This document shows positions 20,801-28,639 of a stretch of 64,000 nucleotides of DNA, in pieces. Origin of the DNA: Mycosarcoma maydis (Eukaryota; Basidiomycota; Ustilaginomycetes; Ustilaginales); the NCBI RefSeq assembly GCF_000328475.2, contig NC_026485.1, positions 372,001 through 436,000 of the forward strand, given 5' to 3'. The stretch's first letter is position 1; the number at the start of each line of letters is the position of its first letter. The position numbers were made by a program, and so were the translations under genes. The notes below the pieces were generated by a model that made no database searches, had not been told where the DNA came from, and saw nothing but the letters and a program-made list of their open reading frames with translations.

Positions 20801-23800
20801 GCGGCGCAAAAAGTTGAGGCTTGGACGACGAGCGGAGTGCTGTGAAGGAGAAACGGACTTCTCTGCTTTAATCGGGACCGCAGCGATGGGAGCAAGTGCC
20901 CTGTTGTCCAAGGCATGCGCAGCCGTGCTGGAGGAAGCGGTTGCGTCCGAGGCGTCCGAGGCGTCCAAGTCGATGAGGTTAGTGCGGGGAAGATGAAGAC
21001 TCTTACGTGGACGGGTAGCCTCTTCGCGTGCCAGAGCGAGACTGTTACGAGCAGGCCCCTGGCCCGGCGCCATGCCGAGCACGTCTGTAGAAGCCGATGC
21101 CCATGGCTGCATCGAAGTACGCAATCCGTGGCCGTCATTGAGTTGATTTGGTTGGCTACCGCCTCGACTGATCCTCCCAAAGCTGGCGAACCGCGAGCGT
21201 GGCTTGGAATCTGGCGACGAGAGCGGCGATGAATCAGCGGCACTGCCCCGCCGGCTGCTACGCGGTAGACTGATGCGCGAAAAAAACTTGGAAGAGGAGT
21301 TGGCGCTAGGAGACGAAGCGTGACGGCTCGAGTTTGTCTGGACGGTGTGGGGAGATTGACCGGTGCCAAGTCCGGCAAACGACGCTCGGGGTACATGGGA
21401 AGACATTTTGGCTATCGTTGAAGAGGCGCCGAACAGAGGAAGTCGTCGGAGGTCGAAAGAGACGCGGGTGTTGGTCGGTGTCGAACCTGTGGCCGTGTCT
21501 GGTGCTGCCTGTTGGGCTGTGGGAGGGGATGAAGCAGTAAGCGAAGAACGTGGGGAAAGCGGGTTCAGCCGCGAGGCTGCTGAATCGCTTCTGCTACCAC
21601 GACGACTGTTGCTGGCCGAGGTACTTCCGCACGCTGACGATGCAGGCGGAGATGGTAAGCTGGTTGCGGTCTGCTGAGCGGCGGCGGGAGCAAGAACACC
21701 TGAACGAGGAGCGGATTCGTGGATCAGGGACGCTGATGAAGAAGTTGGGCAATCGCCTGGGGAGCTAGGCGGCGTGAAGAGGGGTGTACTGGTGTGATCG
21801 GCAACGATGAACGCAGGAGTCAACGTACCACAGACCGGTTCGGCTGCACCAGAAATGCTCCACGGATGGACTTGCTTGGCTGTACGTTGGTCGCTCAGAG
21901 GGCCGGTGGCTAGCGTCAAGGCATACTGAGAGCCGAAGGGCGTTTTCGAGTCAGGAGAAGTAGCTGCGTCCGTTCCGAGACCAGAGGCAGGAAGATCCGA
22001 GCTATGTACAAGAGATGTCAGCTTCGACGAGCTGTGGCAAGGTGATGTTGCAGCGGTAGGTACGGTGCTGGTGTGGTCAGACAACGGTGACGGCGATAGC
22101 GACGAAGAAGAGAGGCGAAGTGCGTCGTTGATGGAAAAAGACGATGTGGAAGAAAGCGTCGGAGCGATACCGACGGGAGTTGCGCCAGCGTCGAAGTAAT
22201 GCGACGCGGCAAGGCAAGAACGAACAGCAGTCGTTGCAACCACAGATGATGAGTCCGGAGTCGAGAAAGACGGTACGCTTCCGTTTCCGTTTTTAGTGAC
22301 CGCAGGAAGCAATGGAGACAAGACAGTCGGAGACTGAGATTTTGACGGCTGCTTCTGGCGCACCGCCTCTTGCTGACAAGAAAAAGGGGACGGTAACTCA
22401 GAGTGAGGCTGAGAGTGGTAAGTTTGAGGGAGGGAATTGTAACGGGGACGGGTGAGCGACTCTTCAGATACAGGAACAGGCTCAGCCGAGGGTGCTTGAC
22501 CAGTGTGGACAGCGTTGCAAGGGGCAAAGGCAGTGCCAGACTGCGACCAAAGCGGAGAGGCCGATGCGGCAGCAGAGGAAATGGTGATGGGTCGCGAGAC
22601 TGACGCTGGAACTTCGGCGCCTTGGGCCGGTGCTGGTGCTGGTGCTGCTACTGCTGCTGCAGCTGCTGGCTGAATTGCTGACGCTGCAGCTGCAGTTGCC
22701 GCGGCCATAGGTGCAGAAGCTGCAGAAAAAACGTCGTGGCAGAGGGTCAGAAGAGTGCTGTGCTGCGGCTGCTGATCGTTCGATGGGGGAAATCCATGAA
22801 ATGACGGGGCAGCCAGATCGCCAGCCAAACACGCGCGGCAATCTGACAAACACGCGCTAGGCTGAGTCGGATTTGCTTTGCCGATCGCGCCAACCATGCG
22901 AATTTCACTGAGGCTGCCACTCTGACTTTTTCTCTGTGCATCCCCACGCTGGCCAATATTTGCCCGAACGCTTTCAACGGCTGCTTTTCTTCCTTGTACT
23001 GCGGCTATGGTTGCATCGTGTGCCACCGCATTCGACAATGTTGCTAGCTGCTCTTCTTCTGCTTGGGCTTTCTCCGATGCAAAGTCAGCATTTGAAGCGA
23101 TACCTTTGGCTTGAGTGTCAGAGGAATCACCTCGATCGGCTGTCACGACGGTTTTGGTTGATCGATTTTCGGCTGGGAAAGAAGTAACGTCGGATTTCCC
23201 ATCTTGTCCCACATCTCCCCCTGTAAGAGCCGAGTTGTGCTGACAATGCAAATGGTTGTCGTTGTTGCTTTGGTCACCAACTGCGCTTGCACACATATCG
23301 CCGTCGTAAGGGCCGTCGATTGTCGTTTCAGCTGGCTCTCGCTGGTCTTCGGAAATGCCGAAGTGCAAACCTAAAAACGAACGTGATGATCGGAAAACGT
23401 GACGAGCGGCGGTGCTGAACTGGTCCGAGCTGCGACGAGGCTGGAATCCTGATGACTGCGACGGAAGTGGCTGGTGCGGAGCTGGACTGGCCGAGACAGA
23501 GCTGCTGTTGCAGCTGGTGGACGAAGCAGAAGCCGACGTTGCGCTCGAGGGTTTGGCTCCCATGCTCGAATACAAAGACAGCTGGTCGCCGTGCAAGGAC
23601 GGTCTGGACGGGGACAAAGGAGAACCGGCATGGTTGATGTTCGAGATGATGCTGCCCTCGCTGCGCCTTCGCATCTTCAGCTGTTTGTCCTCTTCATAGC
23701 TGGGCGGTGTCTCGATGCTACTGTGATGTAGATTGGCAAAGGAGAGGGGGATCTGCGAGAGAGACGGCATAGCTTCGCCAGAAAAAGCCTCGGCGGCTGC

Positions 23801-24175
23801 TCCGGTGAGATCGTCTGTGCTCTGCTTGGCGAGCTGAGTCACGCTACGAAGCACTTGGCTCCTCTCCCTGGCGCCCATCGACGAATCATAGATGCTTCCG
23901 AGCCCTTCGCTTCCACCGACCTGTCTGCCCCAATCATCGATTTGTGTGTTGGAGACCGACTTTCTCCGCTGTCGTAAGAGCGCGTTGCTGAGAAAGGAAG
24001 ACGTTCTGGAACGATTCGAGCTGCGCGGTTGGGCTGCTGGACGGGTGGCCGAGCCGAGAGGCGATCCCATCATCGAAGCCGCATCCATAGCACCACCGCT
24101 AGCGGTGCGTGAGAGAAGCGCTTGGGCAGCGGCAGTGTCGTCGCGGGACACAAATTCGGCTTTGGACGAGACCAT
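17867..24175 (-). CDS. giant PH-domain protein
   Basis: The protein has 2102 residues in a single exon. I use the ATG at 24175 (MVSSKAEFVSRDD); the frame extends a further 17 codons to a TTG only. Residues 1-1750 are low complexity, dominated by Ser, Ala, Thr and Pro, with acidic blocks near 1370-1400. Near 1790-1815 comes REKLPTYCCGVHIEGYLPRK, the start of a pleckstrin-homology domain. WRRQYFVLHGTSLRVYKNDL follows. The last strand and helix are RVRAEGEQFLLQTRSDRHVV and DWIEALQAATNVSMDLEKR, ending near 1995. A run of eight or more Arg follows the domain. The layout resembles the fungal 'LPTY' PH proteins of the budding yeast Yhr131c/Ynl144c group, probably phosphoinositide-binding at the membrane. 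Ligand and function are unknown. Confidence 0.8.
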   Translation of the reverse strand: MVSSKAEFVSRDDTAAAQALLSRTASGGAMDAASMMGSPLGSATRPAAQPRSSNRSRTSSFLSNALLRQRRKSVSNTQIDDWGRQVGGSEGLGSIYDSSMGARERSQVLRSVTQLAKQSTDDLTGAAAEAFSGEAMPSLSQIPLSFANLHHSSIETPPSYEEDKQLKMRRRSEGSIISNINHAGSPLSPSRPSLHGDQLSLYSSMGAKPSSATSASASSTSCNSSSVSASPAPHQPLPSQSSGFQPRRSSDQFSTAARHVFRSSRSFLGLHFGISEDQREPAETTIDGPYDGDMCASAVGDQSNNDNHLHCQHNSALTGGDVGQDGKSDVTSFPAENRSTKTVVTADRGDSSDTQAKGIASNADFASEKAQAEEEQLATLSNAVAHDATIAAVQGRKAAVESVRANIGQRGDAQRKSQSGSLSEIRMVGAIGKANPTQPSACLSDCRACLAGDLAAPSFHGFPPSNDQQPQHSTLLTLCHDVFSAASAPMAAATAAAASAIQPAAAAAVAAPAPAPAQGAEVPASVSRPITISSAAASASPLWSQSGTAFAPCNAVHTGQAPSAEPVPVSEESLTRPRYNSLPQTYHSQPHSELPSPFSCQQEAVRQKQPSKSQSPTVLSPLLPAVTKNGNGSVPSFSTPDSSSVVATTAVRSCLAASHYFDAGATPVGIAPTLSSTSSFSINDALRLSSSSLSPSPLSDHTSTVPTAATSPCHSSSKLTSLVHSSDLPASGLGTDAATSPDSKTPFGSQYALTLATGPLSDQRTAKQVHPWSISGAAEPVCGTLTPAFIVADHTSTPLFTPPSSPGDCPTSSSASLIHESAPRSGVLAPAAAQQTATSLPSPPASSACGSTSASNSRRGSRSDSAASRLNPLSPRSSLTASSPPTAQQAAPDTATGSTPTNTRVSFDLRRLPLFGASSTIAKMSSHVPRASFAGLGTGQSPHTVQTNSSRHASSPSANSSSKFFSRISLPRSSRRGSAADSSPLSSPDSKPRSRFASFGRISRGGSQPNQLNDGHGLRTSMQPWASASTDVLGMAPGQGPARNSLALAREEATRPRKSLHLPRTNLIDLDASDASDATASSSTAAHALDNRALAPIAAVPIKAEKSVSPSQHSARRPSLNFLRRASATSTNSNTDMANGERRSSFARNLMNRSWSRGSKTEQQQDSGKTDATNRSEAEPPVFRNGIFDLQVPASTGGLAHPGLASTVNWHATSPAHAPNQVDIAPNDVDPMAIAIPPYPASITVNGTASNPKSVSNLASEVVGERRLSQGIDQEQEAAETSDTLADTPVPSSASPSQATAATSQNAAATRQRPTRSSHALSHLPRLDSMRAIPSASTFAANDDASFASASRARSESIATGETSEEEQEVSEEEDETDITGNTSDYHDLEEGESDDETDEDNSPVASRLMSASAMVTTGSSSGLNRNRPTESLVLPPAPTFISNDSSSEAGGSTSTEVPVSQGESSQSVGRDAWTSFSSSGFTPFETPTPSFGGANSLFAGPTPRARQEVSESSYFTARPGTSNSNRASTAGTMSGDAPPPSPSIISRSRAPSSASMRTLRTPGAPSMGSGPVPNRSMPVPVGALPPLALRRQISTASGASNAVANRSHSPAGAPGSSRPSTSGTLTPLQAPGGERITSREPSMDRPASERPASRQDLGQDSKVTPGVKLSGKPLMGLDGFSTTTARPNFYQQKSKSLVDLLGPTSRRLEIDTSLPTRPIINEPAGLEALRTPTTPRAPLEAPAYSKKDGLAPIETGLTTPSSIASPGGMSLGRRRSMFEMRAEPPEYSIIHHRPEGPQIILPREEEGREKLPTYCCGVHIEGYLPRKMEFSAPGVQAKDRSWRRQYFVLHGTSLRVYKNDLSVERHALNGSWGEMKGVHVHLEPMNEDGSHGSGSGGIGLGAAAREAISHTPLGAHRHEGSKQKETSTQFDAKNGLIRNYTLQSAESGLAADYLKRRHVVRVRAEGEQFLLQTRSDRHVVDWIEALQAATNVSMDLEKRAMPKFITLPRRRRRRRRQVDGTANNAEEQEARDLAEAQRRSIAEAGGRAAEGTRDGVDSTTRASMSQRPSMSMEDEMNPSAAFERMLREDQEQGGRQSAAVM

Positions 24176-24530
24176 GACGAGTGCTTGGTGATGCTGCGTC
24201 TGCCAGAGCTGTGGCGATATGGTCAAGATTCGTTCTTTCCTGGTGTAGAAGCGCTTTTATCCGGACAGGAGCATCTGATACGGTCAACCGCTGCAGCCGT
24301 CCGCTAATGGCGAATCTGTCGTAAAAGAGCAAGTGGGATCCGAGCTGTGCTAGCTTCGCGTTCTTGTTGTGTGTGAATGCGGTTGACAAGGCTGGCTTGC
24401 TTTGGCTCGTGGAGAAAGGTGGCGAAGGAAGCGACGATACGAGGAGTCGATGCATGTCTAGCATTGACAGTGCCAGAAGCAAGTTGTCATTAGAACCGAG
24501 ATCTGAGCCGAACTCGCCGATGACGCTTGT

Positions 24531-24575
<45 letters not shown>
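24531..24575. repeat. (CAG)15 microsatellite
   Basis: Fifteen perfect CAG units, read as CTG on the strand of the PH gene, start about 355 bp upstream of its ATG. It is probably in the leader or promoter of that gene. No ATG-initiated frame translates it convincingly. Confidence 0.95.
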
Positions 24576-24576
<1 letters not shown>

Positions 24577-25181
24577 GTCCACACACATACCGCACTCGCG
24601 ATTGGACTGTGCAATTCACGGCAAATATTCAGGATCCAGCGTAAAGCTAGCTGGGTTATAGAAAACCGTGAATCGTGAATGATTACAACGACCTTTTTAA
24701 TTTTCGAATGAGTCGGTTGATACGACGCTGGCTCAGTGCCGTTTAAAATCAGGTTCGTGAGGGTGCGGACTCGAGCATGGCACTCGCGACTTTGAAGCTA
24801 ACCATCAGGATTCGATCTTGGTGTCTTAATGCCACAAAAGGCCCCGATCAAGCCTGCTCAGTGCCGGTTGTATTGCATGCTCTGAAACCAGCTTCCACGT
24901 TCGCATACGCATGTTCTCATCCCTCGGCTTTCGTGTTTCTATCGGCTAAGCAGCGTTGGTGGGCGCGGTGACCAACCTTCTTCGTCATGTCTGCTGTGTT
25001 CGTGCGTTTCTTCTAAGCTCAGAACAACACAGGATCGGCCGACATTCGTGATTGTGGTTGTTCTTACAATACTGCCGGAGCGGGGCTAGCGTAACACTGA
25101 TAAGCTAGGATTCACGCATCACCCCATCAACCATCTACAATCATGTTTGTCTCGTCCATTGCCATAGATGACGCCCAAGTT

Positions 25182-25378
25182 CGACTTTCGTCGAAGCGAA
25201 AAGATGTCGCCAGCGCCTGCACTACTGCANNNNNNNNNNNNNNNNNNNNNNNNNNNNNNNNNNNNNNNNNNNNNNNNNNNNNNNNNNNNNNNNNNNNNNN
25301 NNNNNNNNNNNNNNNNNNNNNNNNNNNNNCGACTTTCGGCATCAGGAGTCAAACGTCGCCAGCGCCTGCACTACTGCA
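25182..25378. repeat. direct repeat flanking the assembly gap
   Basis: The left copy (25182-25229) and right copy (25330-25378) both begin CGACTTTCG and share an exact 24-base block (25206-25229 and 25355-25378), with a divergent middle. The copies are about 48-49 bp and abut the N run on both sides. This suggests a minisatellite that the assembly could not resolve. Confidence 0.8.
25230..25329. other. assembly gap, 100 N
   Basis: Exactly 100 N, a conventional placeholder, so the true length is unknown. Confidence 0.99.
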
Positions 25379-26162
25379 CCTTCACTGCTGATGCTACCGT
25401 TGCTCCCATTAAATGTGAGGCGATCGCTGTGCTAAGCGAGCTCTTCACTATTCTGCAACTCTGCGGTTTTACTTGATTTCAATTTGTCCAAGAAGTATTA
25501 TAAAAGCGCCTTGCCTCTCTCTCGTTACCTAACCCATCATCGTTCGTCGCACCTAGCCAATCAGGCTGACAGTGACGTGTTTCCATTGTGCTATAAGGCG
25601 AACCTCCCTCCGAGACGGCGGCTTTGTTCGAAAGGTAAGCATCCGTGCATCGAACGGCATGCGGTGTGTTTGCTGACCTCCCCGGCGGAAGAAACGTAGA
25701 AGGTAGGAAGCAGATGTGGAAGAAGATGCAGATGTTGATGCGGGGCTGCGTCATCATGTCAGTAGCTTCGGAGTGCTTCACGATTCATTCACGATTCGAA
25801 ATTCGTGCTTCGGCCTTAAACGGGCTTTTTATCGTTGGTAGCAATTCGAACTTGTCGATCTGACATAGGCCGCTGCGGACGGTGGACTCACGACTCACGA
25901 CTGTGGACTACAGAGACCATAGATGACCGACTCGTCACTTTTCAGGGTCCACACGACCAGATGCACAGTCGTGAGTGCACGTCCTACACTCGAACTTCTG
26001 ATCTGCTTCTTCGCGCTTTACTTTCTCTCACCGCCTCGTCCCGCATCCCCCTCCCGCATTCCTGCTAAGCTACCGTTGTCCCAATCACTTCGATTGCCTA
26101 TCAACGGCTCGCGATGGCTGTAGGAGGTGATCTGAACCAGGATTGCACTGCACTTAAACACA

Positions 26163-27374
26163 ATGCGTCCGCCGACTACGAATTGTATTGCGCAGCTCCG
26201 AGAAACCTGGCAACCAACGCTTCTCGCCCTCATCTGGCTGTTCTTGCTTATCCTCGTAAAGCGGATCAGCATCTCTGAGCATGCTCCTACATGGCCAAGG
26301 CGTGCACGCTCCTCACTTGATGCGGAGTATCTGCCGGCGAGTCTCGACACTGAAGCAGCATGGGACTTGGACTCGCTCTGGAAAGATCTGGAATGGGCAT
26401 CGCATCGTGTGATTGCTTCTCTTTCAACCGTTACTGGTCTGCTGTTAGCGTTTCGATCCAACAGTGCCATCGGACGGTGGAGTGCGGCAAGGAGCAAGTG
26501 GTCGGATGTGCACGCAACTTCGAGGTCGCTGTTGCGGCTGCTGAGCGCTTCATTGTTGACAGCACCCGACGAGACAAAGACCGCTTCAGCGACTTCATTG
26601 AATGACTTTGCACGCAAGAAAGACGAGACAAGTAACGTGCAAGAGATTCTCGCCACCGTTCCATTCTTCAGTATCAGCTTGATGTGCGAGATGCGCGGCC
26701 GCGCACTGTACGTTTCGTCAGGCCCAGGACAGCAGAGCTTGTTGCGCAGCGATTTGGTCGACGTTCTTCCTCCGTCACTCCTCGCTCTTGCAAATCGACA
26801 CCGCGGAGACGGTCCTGACACAACCGACGGTCTGGATACAGCCCGTGATGCGGAAAAGCGCCAACAAATTGCGAATCTCAATTCTGCGCACACCATGCGA
26901 CGCTGTCCAGGCCCGTCCGCTTCCTCTCGCTCGTCAGACAAAAACCTAGCCCTTATATCCTTGGTCATCCTCCAAAGATCGCTCGACACACTCCACTCGT
27001 CCTCGCTCCTCGCTTCGCCTGTTTACGCCCACTGCATCGGCCTGCTCAACAGTCTCTCTTCCCATACGACCGAGCTTGAGCGTATCCGAGATACGCCCAT
27101 CCCACTCTCAGTCTCGCGCCATTTCTCGCGCCTGCTTACGATCCACACCATACTGCTGCCCGTGGTGGTGGTGCAAAACTTGGACAGTCAGCGCTGGTGG
27201 TTGGCTACAGCAATCGTGGCCATGGTGACTTGCATGCTGTATGGCGTTGATAGTTTTGCTGCCAAGTTGAGTCAGCCGATGGGCTTGGACACGGAGGATC
27301 TGCCGTTGGAAAAGTACGTCAACGAGGTGCAGGACGAATGGAGCAACGTCATCGCGTGTTTCTCTGCAAATTGA
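26163..27374 (+). CDS. bestrophin/UPF0187-family anion channel
   Basis: A 403-codon single exon. A membrane segment lies at about 19-35 (LLALIWLFLLILVKRIS). VIASLSTVTGLLLAFRSNSA, then IGRWSAARSKWSDV at about 80-115, matches the second helix and the family motif seen as 'FRTN.AY.R..E.R..W'. Near the C-terminus LLTIHTILLPVVVV and WWLATAIVAMVTCMLYGVDS are two further helices, followed by LSQPMGLDTEDLPLEKYV. That last element corresponds to the conserved 'ENPFG.D..DLPL' end of bestrophin-like proteins. A polar insert of about 100 residues (about 200-270) separates the halves. Family members conduct chloride or other anions across plasma or organelle membranes; the ion here is not shown. The start is the first ATG and gives a short basic N-terminus. 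Confidence 0.85.
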   Translation: MRPPTTNCIAQLRETWQPTLLALIWLFLLILVKRISISEHAPTWPRRARSSLDAEYLPASLDTEAAWDLDSLWKDLEWASHRVIASLSTVTGLLLAFRSNSAIGRWSAARSKWSDVHATSRSLLRLLSASLLTAPDETKTASATSLNDFARKKDETSNVQEILATVPFFSISLMCEMRGRALYVSSGPGQQSLLRSDLVDVLPPSLLALANRHRGDGPDTTDGLDTARDAEKRQQIANLNSAHTMRRCPGPSASSRSSDKNLALISLVILQRSLDTLHSSSLLASPVYAHCIGLLNSLSSHTTELERIRDTPIPLSVSRHFSRLLTIHTILLPVVVVQNLDSQRWWLATAIVAMVTCMLYGVDSFAAKLSQPMGLDTEDLPLEKYVNEVQDEWSNVIACFSAN

Positions 27375-27488
27375 CAAGGTGGAGTCAAAGTCGTGTTCGC
27401 TGCCTGTGGAAGACCTGGATGCTTGAGGCATCGGTTCAAGTGTCAGAGAGGGTCGTGGGTGTGTCTAGGCACGCTTGTTTGGCAACAA

Positions 27489-28307
27489 TCACGTGAATGT
27501 AGTTTCGGAGTTGTAGAAGACGTCGAGCGACCATTGGCGGATCGTGCGGTGGTTTTCGGGGCGCTCTGCTTGTGCAAATTCGAGTTTGGATGGTTCAGCA
27601 TGGAAGGCTATCTTGACATTGATCAGTACGCCCTTGTCGGCAGGGTTGTCTGCGTGCGGTTGGATGTGGTCGTTGAGCAGGCAAGCTAGGTAGATGTTGT
27701 GTTCGGGACGCATCTTTCCGGTGAATGGCTGGTGATCGGTATTCGGTACAAGATGGTGTTTAGGAATCCACGTTGGATGTACCTCGTCTGAGGACTTGAT
27801 CACAGCTCTTGGTACGTCGTCCTCTTGCAACCGCTGAGTGAAGACGGCAATCTTGACACTTTCGCCATGATCGACGTGGATCGATATGCTTCCGGCAAAG
27901 CTTAGCTTATCTGGTACCAATGTCAAGTGGACTTCCTCGTGCGTCTCCCTCAGGATGCATTCGACGGCTGATTCGCCAGTGTTGACCTTGCCGCCAATAC
28001 CGTTGTATGTGTCTGTTGCGAAACCTCGCAATTTCTTCGCTAGCAGTAGACGCTCCGGCGTGTGCAGGAACAGTAGCGTGTGTGTGTAGTCCGCATCGGT
28101 TTCAGCCGGAGGTACTTGAGCTTTTGAAGCGCATCTCATCGTTCTGCGTAAGTCACCATCCAAGTACCAGTCGTACCTCTCCATCCCACCCATACCACTA
28201 TACGACTCTACCCGATACCACATCCTCCTTCCTGTCCTACCCGTCCATACCTCATCGTGCTCGAGTTCACGAGTCTCCATTGCCAACTCGTGACTACCCG
28301 TCGCCAT
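27489..28307 (-). CDS. Nudix hydrolase, MTH1-like
   Basis: The Nudix box is GKVNTGESAVECILRE followed by THEEVHL, at about residues 106-128. It fits GX5EX7REUXEEXGU except that the penultimate Gly is His. The preceding TYNGIGG resembles the 'WNGFGGK' of MTH1-type 8-oxo-dGTP diphosphatases, and THTLLFLHTPERLLLAKKLR is the usual first strand. The enzyme probably cleans oxidised nucleotides, by homology only. The start is uncertain. The frame stays open to at least 28424; 28307 has an excellent ATG context (CACAATGGCG), while 28139 would give a protein that begins just before the fold as MTH1 does. 28388 is also possible. It converges on the bestrophin gene with 114 bp between stops. Confidence 0.85.
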   Translation of the reverse strand: MATGSHELAMETRELEHDEVWTGRTGRRMWYRVESYSGMGGMERYDWYLDGDLRRTMRCASKAQVPPAETDADYTHTLLFLHTPERLLLAKKLRGFATDTYNGIGGKVNTGESAVECILRETHEEVHLTLVPDKLSFAGSISIHVDHGESVKIAVFTQRLQEDDVPRAVIKSSDEVHPTWIPKHHLVPNTDHQPFTGKMRPEHNIYLACLLNDHIQPHADNPADKGVLINVKIAFHAEPSKLEFAQAERPENHRTIRQWSLDVFYNSETTFT

Positions 28308-28639
28308 TGTGACACCGTCCAAAACGTACCACGTCCCAGCTGCCCGTGTGCCAGCTACTCGTGCCTCGAATGTGAGCAAATCATACATCACGAATCGTGA
28401 AACATGTGTGGGCGTCGAGCTCACCCTTTTAAATACAACAGCCTTACCCTCACGACTCGTAACTCCACCTCACTCGCTTTGCACCGCACAAACCACTATC
28501 ACGAATCGTAAATCACGAATCACACCAAACCACACCAGCACAAAAATTAAAAACCAAAAAAAAGTCAAGAGTGGAGACCCACCATCTTATAATAATCTCT
28601 AACCAAAGCCAACATCTATCACGTATCGAATGTAGCGTG
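28308..28639. other. short intergenic region, Nudix promoter
   Basis: It contains inverted heptamers (28389-28400 and 28499-28522), an A-rich stretch near 28540-28565 and the 3' flank of the protease gene. No gene is seen. Confidence 0.5.
28427..28435 (-). promoter_or_regulatory. possible TATA box for the Nudix gene
   Basis: Read on the minus strand, TATTTAAAA lies about 120 bp upstream of the chosen ATG (28307). The spacing allows a short leader. This is a sequence match only. Confidence 0.35.

Larger units (their letters stand above)
24176..26162. other. intergenic region with CAG repeat and assembly gap
   Basis: It lies between the divergent PH and bestrophin genes. It contains a 45-bp CAG microsatellite, a 100-N gap and a direct repeat that straddles the gap. 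Several frames through the gap are artefacts of the N run. No gene is supported. Confidence 0.6.

Noticed and set aside
25119..25476. Frames crossing the first N run
   Set aside because: They exist only because N codons do not stop translation; the flanks are a minisatellite.
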